Of a stretch of DNA of 37,425 nt, positions 1-6,693 are shown in pieces. Each line of letters opens with the position of its first letter. Positions within the stretch are counted from its first letter, which is position 1. A program made the translations under genes and the position numbers. The notes beneath the pieces are model-generated. The model saw nothing but the letters and a program-made list of their open reading frames with translations, did not search any database and was not told where the DNA came from. This DNA is from CAYPEK01 sp964409645 (lineage in GTDB: Bacteria > UBP15 > UBA6099), in NCBI GenBank assembly GCA_964409645.1, contig CAYPEK010000034.1, positions 1 through 37,425 of the forward strand, given 5' to 3'.

Positions 1-1
1 A

Positions 2-88
2 CGGAGAGAGTGGGATTTGAACCCACGAAGATGTTTCCACCTTACACGCTCTCCAGGCGTGCGCCTTAAGCCGCTCGGCCATCTCTCC
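2..88 (-). tRNA. tRNA-Ser (anticodon GGA)
   Basis: On the minus strand the sequence folds into a class II (long variable arm) cloverleaf. The acceptor arms GGAGAGA and TCTCTCC pair fully, and the T arm GTGGG-TTCAAAT-CCCAC is canonical. The anticodon loop CTGGAGA sits on a CACGC/GCGTG stem and gives GGA, reading UCC and UCU serine codons. The variable arm is long, as expected for serine. The base after the discriminator G is T, so CCA is not encoded and must be added by the CCA-adding enzyme. The gene ends one base from the window edge. Confidence 0.95.
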
Positions 89-134
89 AAAACGCATGTA
101 TTGTAGCCGCTCGCGATTCTATTTTCAACATCTC

Positions 135-160
135 ACCGGCAGGGTGGCTCTCCTGCCGGT
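135..160 (-). terminator. Hairpin just after the symporter gene
   Basis: A perfect 9-bp inverted repeat (ACCGGCAGG with CCTGCCGGT, 8-base loop) lies 8 bases past the stop codon of the minus-strand symporter gene. No T-run follows on the minus strand, so it may be a weak terminator or an mRNA-stabilising 3' hairpin rather than a classical intrinsic terminator. Confidence 0.45.
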
Positions 161-167
161 TTGATCC

Positions 168-1583
168 TCAGTATTTGTATTTGTCCGGATGCGCCGCGGC
201 GTATTTGTTCAGGTCCTTCGGGTATATCAGGAATGCGATCACGCCCGTGAGCGCGAAGAACGCGCCGACGAGGCCGGTCAGGCGGATCCCCATCGGGTTG
301 GACATGCTGTATCCGAATTTGTCGAACATCTGCGTCATCAATAATGATGAGACGCCGAGGTCGATCTTGAGAAACAGGCCCTGAGTGCCGAAGTAGATTG
401 CCTCCCGCCGCAAGCCTGTCAGTTTTTCGTCGAGATCGGTGAGGTCCGCGACGAGTGCGTTCGGCACTATGAAGAGGCTCGCGAGGGGTATCCCGACAAG
501 TGCGATTGTGATGTATGCAAACAGCAGCTTCGGGTCGAGCCCGAACATTGGGATGCCGAGATTTTCTATGAGGGCGGCAGTTCCCGGTTTGCCGAAGAAG
601 TAGATCGCCGGCATCAGCACGAAGAACATTCCGAGTGAGAGAATCATCGTGTTGCGTTTCCCGATCTTGCGGGTGAGGAAATTCATCAGCGGGATACACA
701 GGAAGGCGACGCCGAGGGCGAGCGCGAAGAATATCGTGGTTACGCTTTTGTCCAGTTTCAGCAGTGCCGTGACGTAGTACGGAACGCATGTCGAGATGAT
801 GTTGAATCCGAACCAGAACGTGAGGTTGCCGAAAAGATATATGACGAATGGCCTGTTCTTGAGTGTGGAAACAATTGATTCGACGATGTTCAGATGCGAA
901 GGTTCCGCCGCGCAGTATTTCTTTTCGTTTATCCCGATGACCGGAGCATAGAATGAGACGCATGCGATTACGCCCATTATTACGGCCATTCCTTTGTATC
1001 CGAATTTCTGGATAAGTATCGGAGAGGCGACCATGCCGATTACTGTGCCGAGCAGCATGAAAATCCCTTGTGAGGATGTGAGGTTGATCCGTTCCCCCGG
1101 CGTGCGCGCGATCTCAGGCAGCAGCGCGAGGTACGGGCATACGTAGAACGAAAAGAAAAAGTAGAATGTCGAGAGAAGCACGATCAAATAGATCGTGTTG
1201 ATTGTGCTGAGGCCGTGGGTAGGCGGAAAGAACAGAAGTGTCATTGATGCGGCAAGGGGAAGTCCGCCGTAAAGCATGAACGGCATCCTTCGCCCCCGTT
1301 TAGATTTGCATCCGTCGGTGTAAAACGCGACGCCGGGGTCGATGAATGTGTCAAGCGCGCGGCCGATCAGAAATATCATGCCGACCACTGCCGCCGGAAC
1401 CAATGTTACATCGCCTGATCCTTTCGGCGGCGCATAGTAGAAAAGCACCCATGTCGCCATGATGCGATCAACAACGCTCGTGCCGATGTATCCGAATGAG
1501 TAAAGAAACTTGCTCCAGCCGGGGACCTGCGGTAGTGCCGCTCCTGCTGCGGCCGCCTGTTGCGGCGTCTGGTTGTTTGCCAT
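168..1583 (-). CDS. GPH/MelB-type sugar:cation symporter (MFS)
   Basis: Polytopic inner-membrane protein of about 471 residues that resembles the glycoside-pentoside-hexuronide:cation symporters (MFS_2; MelB, XynP and UidB relatives). The family couples uptake of glycosides or uronides to Na+ or H+. The first helix follows a YSFGYIGTSVVDRIM segment typical of the family, and the charged cytoplasmic loop DGCKSKRGRRMPFML matches the GPH loop 2-3 motif (D-x-x-x-x-x-G-R-R-x-P). About twelve hydrophobic segments are visible. The start chosen is the second possible ATG, because GGAGG lies 8 bases before it; an ATG 24 bases upstream lacks such a site. It stands alone, but the many glycosidases in the window make an oligosaccharide or uronide substrate plausible. 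The exact substrate cannot be read from sequence. Confidence 0.85.
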   Translation of the reverse strand: MANNQTPQQAAAAGAALPQVPGWSKFLYSFGYIGTSVVDRIMATWVLFYYAPPKGSGDVTLVPAAVVGMIFLIGRALDTFIDPGVAFYTDGCKSKRGRRMPFMLYGGLPLAASMTLLFFPPTHGLSTINTIYLIVLLSTFYFFFSFYVCPYLALLPEIARTPGERINLTSSQGIFMLLGTVIGMVASPILIQKFGYKGMAVIMGVIACVSFYAPVIGINEKKYCAAEPSHLNIVESIVSTLKNRPFVIYLFGNLTFWFGFNIISTCVPYYVTALLKLDKSVTTIFFALALGVAFLCIPLMNFLTRKIGKRNTMILSLGMFFVLMPAIYFFGKPGTAALIENLGIPMFGLDPKLLFAYITIALVGIPLASLFIVPNALVADLTDLDEKLTGLRREAIYFGTQGLFLKIDLGVSSLLMTQMFDKFGYSMSNPMGIRLTGLVGAFFALTGVIAFLIYPKDLNKYAAAHPDKYKY

Positions 1584-1714
1584 TTGCCTGCCTCCTCGCG
1601 ACGCCATATTCTAACCGAAAAATTGATGTTGTCACATATAGTTATTGCCGCAGCCGTGTGGAACGGGGCTGGTAATAATGACTCAAGGCTTCTAAGGCAA
1701 AGAATAATCATGAA

Positions 1715-1743
1715 TTGACGTTGGCTACCGATTTCTGTACAAT
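1715..1743 (+). promoter_or_regulatory. Sigma-70-type promoter of the antitoxin gene
   Basis: TTGACG (-35, 1715-1720) and TACAAT (-10, 1738-1743) are separated by 17 bases. The expected start point falls near 1750, inside the palindrome described next and about 35 bases before the antitoxin ATG. Confidence 0.7.
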
Positions 1744-1746
1744 TAA

Positions 1747-1766
1747 GCTGAAATGTACATTTAAGC
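1747..1766. promoter_or_regulatory. Palindromic operator at the antitoxin promoter
   Basis: A 20-base near-perfect palindrome is centred on AAATGTACATTT, with outer GCT and AGC arms and a single mismatched pair. It covers the predicted transcription start. Phd/YefM antitoxins bind such palindromes to repress their own promoters, so autoregulation is the natural reading. The binding protein is inferred from position only. Confidence 0.55.
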
Positions 1767-1785
1767 GAATTGGGACAGGATTGAT

Positions 1786-2046
1786 ATGACTGCATATACG
1801 ACGACTGATGCGAGAAATTCTTTCTCGGACATAATCAACCGAGCGGCGTACGGCAAGGAGAGGGTTTTGCTGTCACGTAGAGGGAAGAAAATAGCGGCTG
1901 TCGTACCGATCGAGGACGTGCAGTTGTTAAAAAAGATCGAGGAAGAGGAAGATCGGCTGGATCTGGCCGCCGCAAAAAAAGCGATGGCGAGATATAAGAA
2001 GGGGAAAGCCCGCCTTTTTTCTGAAGTTTTAAAAGAATCGGACTAA
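1786..2046 (+). CDS. Phd/YefM-family antitoxin
   Basis: An 86-residue protein with the Phd/YefM N-terminal DNA-binding fold: the segments TTTDARNSFSDIINRA and VLLSRRGKKIAAVVPIED match the family pattern (R-x-x-x-S-x-x-[IL] followed by I-x-[RK]-x-G-x-x-x-A-V-[IL]). Residues about 45-86 are highly charged and helical, as expected of the toxin-neutralising tail. An AGGA site precedes the ATG. A consensus promoter and operator palindrome lie upstream. The only toxin-like gene nearby begins 321 bases downstream, after a terminator and another promoter, whereas these pairs normally overlap or nearly touch. The gene is therefore either an orphan antitoxin or half of an unusually separated module. 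Confidence 0.85.
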   Translation: MTAYTTTDARNSFSDIINRAAYGKERVLLSRRGKKIAAVVPIEDVQLLKKIEEEEDRLDLAAAKKAMARYKKGKARLFSEVLKESD

Positions 2047-2204
2047 AATATATATTTTGATCCTTAAATGTCATTCTTTGGCTTCATATTATTAATTAAG
2101 AATAATACCATAGCCTTAAAATATCTAAAACAGACAAAAACAACATAACGGCACAATACTATGGCGAGATAAAGAGCCGCTAAATATAGAAACGCCATGT
2201 GAGC

Positions 2205-2228
2205 AACACTACATATAGTGTTTTTTTT
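2205..2228 (+). terminator. Intrinsic terminator between antitoxin and toxin genes
   Basis: A perfect 7-bp stem (AACACTA with TAGTGTT, loop CATA) runs directly into eight T. It lies in the 321-base AT-rich gap between the antitoxin and RelE-like genes. The rest of that gap holds the promoter at 2239-2266 and no convincing gene. Confidence 0.7.
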
Positions 2229-2238
2229 ATTATCCCCC

Positions 2239-2266
2239 TTGACTATTGAAAAAGAATTCCTAATAT
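2239..2266 (+). promoter_or_regulatory. Separate promoter for the RelE-like toxin gene
   Basis: TTGACT (2239-2244), a 16-base spacer and TAATAT (2261-2266) form a good sigma-70-type promoter immediately after the terminator. The predicted leader is about 95 bases. A seven-codon reading frame (ATG at 2351) ends in TGA overlapping the toxin ATG, which might couple or damp toxin translation. Confidence 0.6.
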
Positions 2267-2367
2267 ATGGTGTATAGAAAATTATATTTATGAATGCTTG
2301 AGCAAACTGGGTGAAGAATCCCTATCAAAATATGTTATTTAAGTGGATATATGCAACTTAAGAAAAT

Positions 2368-2649
2368 ATGAAATCTCTAAAATATATCATTAGAATAGAT
2401 ACCGAAGCGGAAAAGGCGTTTAAGAAATTAAGCGGACGCGATAGAGAGTATGTTGCGGAAAGAATTAAATCGCTCGCGGTTAATCCGAGGCCGGATGGGG
2501 TTAAGAAGTTGAAAGGAATGAGGGACTTATACAGAGTCAGGGCGAGGAATTACCGAATTGTTTATCGAATTTTCGACAGTGAGATAACGATACTTGTAGT
2601 TAATATAGCCAAACGGGAAGACGCATATCGCAATCTCAGAAACAAATGA
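2368..2649 (+). CDS. RelE/ParE-superfamily toxin
   Basis: A 93-residue basic protein with the RelE/ParE layout: an N-terminal strand (YIIRIDTEAEKAFKKL), two helices (DREYVAERIKSLAVNP), then the strands MRDLYRVRARNYRIVYRI and ITILVVNIAKREDAYR. The pattern L-x-x-x-[YR]-R-x-R-x-x-x-[YF]-R-[IV]-x-Y and the late KR-x-x-[AV]-Y are typical of mRNA-cleaving RelE-type toxins. The arginines in that stretch would be the candidate catalytic and mRNA-binding residues. The ATG has only a weak ribosome site, and the gene has its own promoter after a terminator. Local base composition is AT-rich compared with surrounding genes, consistent with horizontal acquisition. Pairing with the Phd-like protein upstream is inferred from proximity. 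Confidence 0.85.
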   Translation: MKSLKYIIRIDTEAEKAFKKLSGRDREYVAERIKSLAVNPRPDGVKKLKGMRDLYRVRARNYRIVYRIFDSEITILVVNIAKREDAYRNLRNK

Positions 2650-2683
2650 TGGATAATGCCGGAGGGTTCCGGCATTGTGACGT

Positions 2684-2914
2684 TCAGGTCTCGAAGCGCG
2701 GGCCGTAGAGGCGGGCGTACTCGCGGAGGCGGGCGTCCATCGCTTCGGCACCGACCTCGGCGGTGTACGCGAACGGCGGCTTCTTGAAGAGCGCGCCGTT
2801 GATCATCGCGGTGTCGATGTCCTCCGGCGTGGCAACTCCCTCGGCGGTCATACGTCGCGCTTCGGCCACAACCCCTGTCAGTATCCGGCTGATCACCAGT
2901 TCACGATTGTCCAT
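2684..2914 (-). CDS. Detached second C-terminal domain of 3-hydroxyacyl-CoA dehydrogenase
   Basis: A 76-residue protein that corresponds only to a 3HCDH C-terminal (6PGDH-like helical) domain. The stretch EGVATPEDIDTAM is the hallmark of that domain, and the preceding RILTGVVAEARRM helix fits it too. In longer family members a second copy of this domain follows the first in one polypeptide. Here it begins inside the end of the dehydrogenase gene, overlapping by 14 bases in another frame, and has its own AAAGGGG ribosome site about 9 bases before the ATG. It is probably translated from the same mRNA as a separate subunit. Alternatives are a recent frameshift, a sequencing error or programmed frameshifting. 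The tail (AYTAEVGAEAMDARLREYA) departs from the usual domain end. Confidence 0.7.
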   Translation of the reverse strand: MDNRELVISRILTGVVAEARRMTAEGVATPEDIDTAMINGALFKKPPFAYTAEVGAEAMDARLREYARLYGPRFET

Positions 2915-3758
2915 ATTCGTAGAACCCCTTTCCCGCCTTGACGCCGTATGCGCCCGAGTCGTAGAGTTGCTTAATCGCATCTGGAACGGCAAGCCGCTCG
3001 CCGAATGCGCCTTCGAGGATTTTCATTACTTTGTAGAGCAGGTCTATGCCAAGCTGGTCCGCCATCTTGAATAGGCCGGTGGGCAGACCGGCGTCCGGTT
3101 TGACGAGCGCGCTGTCGATCTCGGCGCGGGTGAGCAGTCCTTCCTCCTCGCAGCGGATCGCCTCGAGCATCGCCGCGCAGAGCAGCCGATTGACGATAAA
3201 GCCCGCGCTGTCCGCGCAGACGACCAGCAGCTTGCCGAGTTTTTCCGTGACCTCGCGGACGGCGGCGACGGTTGCGTCGCTCGTGCCCGCGCCGCGGATT
3301 ACCTCGACGAGCCGCATCATTGACACCGGGTTGAAGAAGTGCATTCCGGCGATGCGGTCCGCACAGCCGGTTTTCTCCGCGATCGCGGTTATGCTGAGCG
3401 CAGATGTGTTGCTTGTAAGCAAAGCGTGGGGCGGGCACGCGGCTTCGAGTTCCGCGAAAACCCGCTGCTTAAGTTCGAGCGATTCCGGCACCGCCTCGAC
3501 CACGAAATCGGCGTCCGCGAACGGGCCGTAGTCAAGCGTTGTCGAAATCAGCTTAATCTTCTCGTCCATCTCCTCCTGAGTCATGCGGCGCCGTTTCACC
3601 TTGAACGCGTAAATCTGGCGCGCTTTCTCGACGCCGGAGTCGAGAAACCTCTGTTCGATGTCTTTGAGCACGACCGGGAACCCGGCCTGCGTAGCCGCGA
3701 ATGCGATCTCGCCGCCCATGACTCCCGCGCCCACAATCCCAATTTTTTTAACTTCCAT
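2901..3758 (-). CDS. 3-hydroxyacyl-CoA (3-hydroxybutyryl-CoA) dehydrogenase
   Basis: A 285-residue cytoplasmic enzyme that oxidises 3-hydroxyacyl-CoA with NAD(P)+, or reduces acetoacetyl-CoA in reverse, in beta-oxidation or butanoate metabolism. The N-terminal Rossmann motif GIVGAGVMGGEIA is at residues 7-19. A VVEAVPESLELK segment, the SNTSALSI loop and the catalytic-histidine motif GMHFFNPVSMMRLVEV (near residue 140) follow. The C-terminal domain ends with GVKAGKGFYEY, the usual end of single-domain family members. The length matches the roughly 280-residue HBD class. The start chosen has GGAGG 7 bases upstream. The small downstream gene encodes an extra C-terminal domain and overlaps it. 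Confidence 0.92.
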   Translation of the reverse strand: MEVKKIGIVGAGVMGGEIAFAATQAGFPVVLKDIEQRFLDSGVEKARQIYAFKVKRRRMTQEEMDEKIKLISTTLDYGPFADADFVVEAVPESLELKQRVFAELEAACPPHALLTSNTSALSITAIAEKTGCADRIAGMHFFNPVSMMRLVEVIRGAGTSDATVAAVREVTEKLGKLLVVCADSAGFIVNRLLCAAMLEAIRCEEEGLLTRAEIDSALVKPDAGLPTGLFKMADQLGIDLLYKVMKILEGAFGERLAVPDAIKQLYDSGAYGVKAGKGFYEYGQS

Positions 3759-3971
3759 ACCGCCACCTCCGCAGCGCAAAGATTGCAATTAGTATATAGC
3801 ATTCGGGTGATAGTAAAAAGCGTCGGCGGGCGGAAACGGCTGAATGCAAATTTGTGATGATGAACACGAAATGATAGGTTTGAAAAAACACGCAAAATGA
3901 AGGAACCGGAAATCGCAGCATGGATTCGAGATAAGATTTAAGTGTTTATATCTGTTTTTACTATTAATTAA

Positions 3972-4003
3972 TTTAGCGCGCAGAATGCCGATTTCGCGCT
4001 AAA
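3972..4003. promoter_or_regulatory. Inverted repeat upstream of the GH116-like gene
   Basis: A perfect 9-bp inverted repeat (TTTAGCGCG with CGCGCTAAA, 14-base spacer) lies 31 bases before the ATG. It overlaps a possible -10 (TAAAAT at 4000-4005). It could be an operator for a sugar-responsive regulator or a leader hairpin. No regulator gene is adjacent, so the role is a guess. Confidence 0.35.
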
Positions 4004-4034
4004 ATAGGGGCCAGAAAAGTTACGGGGTGATTTT

Positions 4035-6416
4035 ATGGGCGGATACGGTTTTGTTTCCTGTGCGAAAATGAAAACGATTGCGATGGCGGCGCTCGCCGCG
4101 GCAGTGTTGCTGTTTGGCATATCGACACGCGCGGAGGAGAGGTTCCTCCCGGCGTATGAAACAGTCTTCTCGAAACTCGGGTCGCGGTTCTCGGTGAATC
4201 CGCAGCCGCAGAAACACGGCTGGAAGCAGTCGCCGATGGGCGTGTTCATGGACACTGATTCGGCGCTTTACGCCGGGGTGAACACGGACGGGATCACCGC
4301 GGCGCTGCCGTTCCAGCAGGACCTGCCGCAGTTGGTGGACCCGGAGTCGGCGGTTGCGATGAATTCGGCGCGATACCGTGCGCGGCATCTTAGCGGGCTC
4401 GAAGTCGGCCTGAAAGTCACCGCGCCGTTTTATCCGCGCGACGTGAAACTGAGTATCGCCCCGTTTTTCTATGTCGATATGACGGTGGAGAACAAGTCGG
4501 GCGCGCGGAAGAGCGGCACGGCGTTCTTCGGCAAACTGATCCGGCGCGACGAGAAGGTGAAAGCGGAAAAGATCGGCGGGCTGGACGGGCTGACGATTTC
4601 GGGCGAGTACTCGGAGACTCCGATGAACAAGATGCAGACGTTCACGAATCCGGAGCGGTTCAAGAAGATCGGCGCGGAAACGGCGATGGTTGCGGATACG
4701 CAAGTAGCGGGCGCGGAGTGGATGGCTGTGAAGTTTCTGTCGTCGCTGCCCGGCGGCGTCGCGGAGAAAGCGCCGAGCAGGTCGGCGGGCTGGACGGCGC
4801 CGTTCGACCTCGAAGCGGGCGGAAAGATGACGGTGCGGTTCATCTTCGCGGCGTACGTGCCGGGCGAGGTGCTGTTCCGCAAGGACGGCGTTAAATACAA
4901 ATTCAAGTACACGGACCTGTTCGATGGAGCGGGCGCGGTCGTGTCGTACGCGGCGGGTTCGCGCGCGGAGATTCTTAAAAAGTCGGATGCGTTCGAGGCG
5001 ATTTTCGCTGGGATGAGCCTGCAGGATTCATACAAGGATTTTCTCTCTTACGCGTTCCAGTCGTGGATGATAAACACGTGGTGGAATGTTGCGCCGGGGC
5101 AACCGGAGTGGTTCAGCGAGACGGAGGGCGACTGTCTCTGGCAGTCCACGGTGGACGTCTCATACAACACGGCGCTGATTTATTACGAGTTGTGGCCGGA
5201 GCTGCTGCGGATGCAGTTCGACGAGTGGCCGATGTTCAAGGACGGACCGGTGATTATGCACGACATGGGCCGCCTTCTGGAGCTGAACGGCACCAAGTAC
5301 AGCATGCCGGTGGAGGAGAACGCGAATTACATTCTGATGCTGCACCACTATCTCGCGGTGACGGGCGACGAGGCGTTTGTGAAGACGAAGATGCCGCTCG
5401 TGAAGGAGATCGCGGGCTACATAATCGACGCGGACGCGAACAAGGACGGTCTGCCGGAAAAGGGCAACTACAACACTTACGAGAGGCATCTGCCGAACCC
5501 GCTGGGCGGCGAGGATGTTGTGTATGTAGCGGTGAAGGCGTACGCGGCGATGATCGCGGCGGCGGACCTCGCGGAGCGCGAAGGCGACCCCGCACTCGCT
5601 GCTGATGCGAAGAAGATGGCCGCACGGTTCGAGGCGGCGTTCGACAAGCGCGCGTGGACGGGCGACCACTATGTGATCTGCCTGCAGAAAACGATTCCGG
5701 CTGGAACGATTGATCACGACTGGAGTCTTCCGAGGTCATCGCTGCCGACGGGCAGTCAGGTGTATCAGGACACGATTCCGAAAAAGAAAAATTCGCTCGC
5801 GAACAGCGTCGAAGTGCCGCTGAAGTATTACGACGGCTACACGATTCTGACTACGAACGGGCTGTTCTATTTGATGCGAGGCGGCGTGAAGTTCGGGTTA
5901 GACGCGAAACGGCTCGAAGAGGACATGGTGAACGCGACGTTGCGCACTTGGCGCGAGGCGGGCTGCACGCACACGAGCGATCCGGACGACCGAGGGATGT
6001 GGATTTCGGCGAATGTGTGGCGGGACATGACGGCGGCGTATCTCGGGCTCGACTGGTCGCGCAATTTCAACGCCTACTGGCCCGCTGCTCGCATGGAGAA
6101 GGGCTACAACGAGGGCGTATTTGCCGATTCGCACTGGTACGACATGGACCCGCAGAAGGGCTGGGACCTGCGCTACTATCCGCGCGGATCGACGGCGTTC
6201 GGCGTGCCGAGCGCGCTGGCGGGGATGCAGTTCGACGCGACGGCGAAAACGTTGAAATTCGCACCGGTGGCTGATAAGCTACACATACCGCTTCTGGCGT
6301 TCACGGACTGGGACGCCGGAAAGACGCCGTGGCTGACGGTTACCGAAAAGGACGGCCGGCGCGAGATCGAAATTTCGGATAAGGAACTTCTTTCGGGCTG
6401 GAAGATCGAGCAGTAG
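4035..6416 (+). CDS. Secreted (alpha/alpha)6 glycoside hydrolase, GH116/GH52-like
   Basis: A 793-residue exported protein. Residues about 12-34 form a Sec signal (MKTIAMAALAAAVLLFG core, likely cleavage after STRA). The N-terminal half, with the early HGWKQSPMGVF and ALYAGV segments, is beta-rich as in GH52/GH116 enzymes. The C-terminal half looks like an (alpha/alpha)6 barrel: STVDVSYNTALIYYELWPEL, GPVIMHDMG and the calcium-loop-like DADANKDGLPEKG followed by TYE match conserved blocks of GH116 (glucosylceramidase/beta-glucosidase clan, GH-O). Likely substrates are beta-linked glucosides or xylosides, but family assignment is by pattern only. The first ATG is preferred because GGGGTG lies 7 bases before it. 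The next gene is another secreted glycosidase-like protein 277 bases downstream, separated by repeats. Confidence 0.6.
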   Translation: MGGYGFVSCAKMKTIAMAALAAAVLLFGISTRAEERFLPAYETVFSKLGSRFSVNPQPQKHGWKQSPMGVFMDTDSALYAGVNTDGITAALPFQQDLPQLVDPESAVAMNSARYRARHLSGLEVGLKVTAPFYPRDVKLSIAPFFYVDMTVENKSGARKSGTAFFGKLIRRDEKVKAEKIGGLDGLTISGEYSETPMNKMQTFTNPERFKKIGAETAMVADTQVAGAEWMAVKFLSSLPGGVAEKAPSRSAGWTAPFDLEAGGKMTVRFIFAAYVPGEVLFRKDGVKYKFKYTDLFDGAGAVVSYAAGSRAEILKKSDAFEAIFAGMSLQDSYKDFLSYAFQSWMINTWWNVAPGQPEWFSETEGDCLWQSTVDVSYNTALIYYELWPELLRMQFDEWPMFKDGPVIMHDMGRLLELNGTKYSMPVEENANYILMLHHYLAVTGDEAFVKTKMPLVKEIAGYIIDADANKDGLPEKGNYNTYERHLPNPLGGEDVVYVAVKAYAAMIAAADLAEREGDPALAADAKKMAARFEAAFDKRAWTGDHYVICLQKTIPAGTIDHDWSLPRSSLPTGSQVYQDTIPKKKNSLANSVEVPLKYYDGYTILTTNGLFYLMRGGVKFGLDAKRLEEDMVNATLRTWREAGCTHTSDPDDRGMWISANVWRDMTAAYLGLDWSRNFNAYWPAARMEKGYNEGVFADSHWYDMDPQKGWDLRYYPRGSTAFGVPSALAGMQFDATAKTLKFAPVADKLHIPLLAFTDWDAGKTPWLTVTEKDGRREIEISDKELLSGWKIEQ

Positions 6417-6660
6417 CGAGTAACCAGCAGCGAGGATAGAGGGAAAGACGTAAAGCAAGAATATAGAATATAGGATACAGAATATAGCGAAAGATAAAAG
6501 CAAAAGAGTAGCTGGCAGCTTGGGACTGACAAAAACCGAGCCGCGCGCGTCAGCAAGCGGTCAGATAGAAGGATGGAGACAAGTAACAACAGATACAAAC
6601 AGGGACTGGCAACGCGGTTGTATCGCGGTGCCTGTACCGGTTTGCAAGTAACATGATGTA
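6411..6660 (+). repeat. Composite intergenic repeat (modules C, A and B)
   Basis: This fills the gap between the two secreted glycosidase genes. Module C (6411-6450, centred on TAGCGAGGATAGAG-like text) begins over the stop codon of the upstream gene. It is followed by AT-rich near-repeats of AATATAG. Module A (6536-6563) begins CCGAGCCGCGCG and ends AGCAAGCGGTCA. Module B (6600-6639) begins CAGGGACTGGCAACGCGG and ends CGCGGTGCCTGTACCG, and folds into an imperfect hairpin. Related copies occur at 17855-18002, 22544-22680, 24673-24773, 26244-26403, 31343-31552 and 36511-36624. Confidence 0.8.
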
Positions 6661-6693
6661 AAGCACAGAGACAATAAGAAAGGACGATGCGAG

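Noticed and set aside
2068..2148. Possible 26-residue hydrophobic peptide in the toxin-antitoxin gap
   Set aside because: No ribosome site, very AT-rich low-complexity text and no similar peptide recognised. It could arise by chance.
1786..2649. Insertion sequence splitting the toxin-antitoxin pair
   Set aside because: The 321-base gap has no terminal inverted repeats or target-site duplication that I could find, and no transposase remnant.
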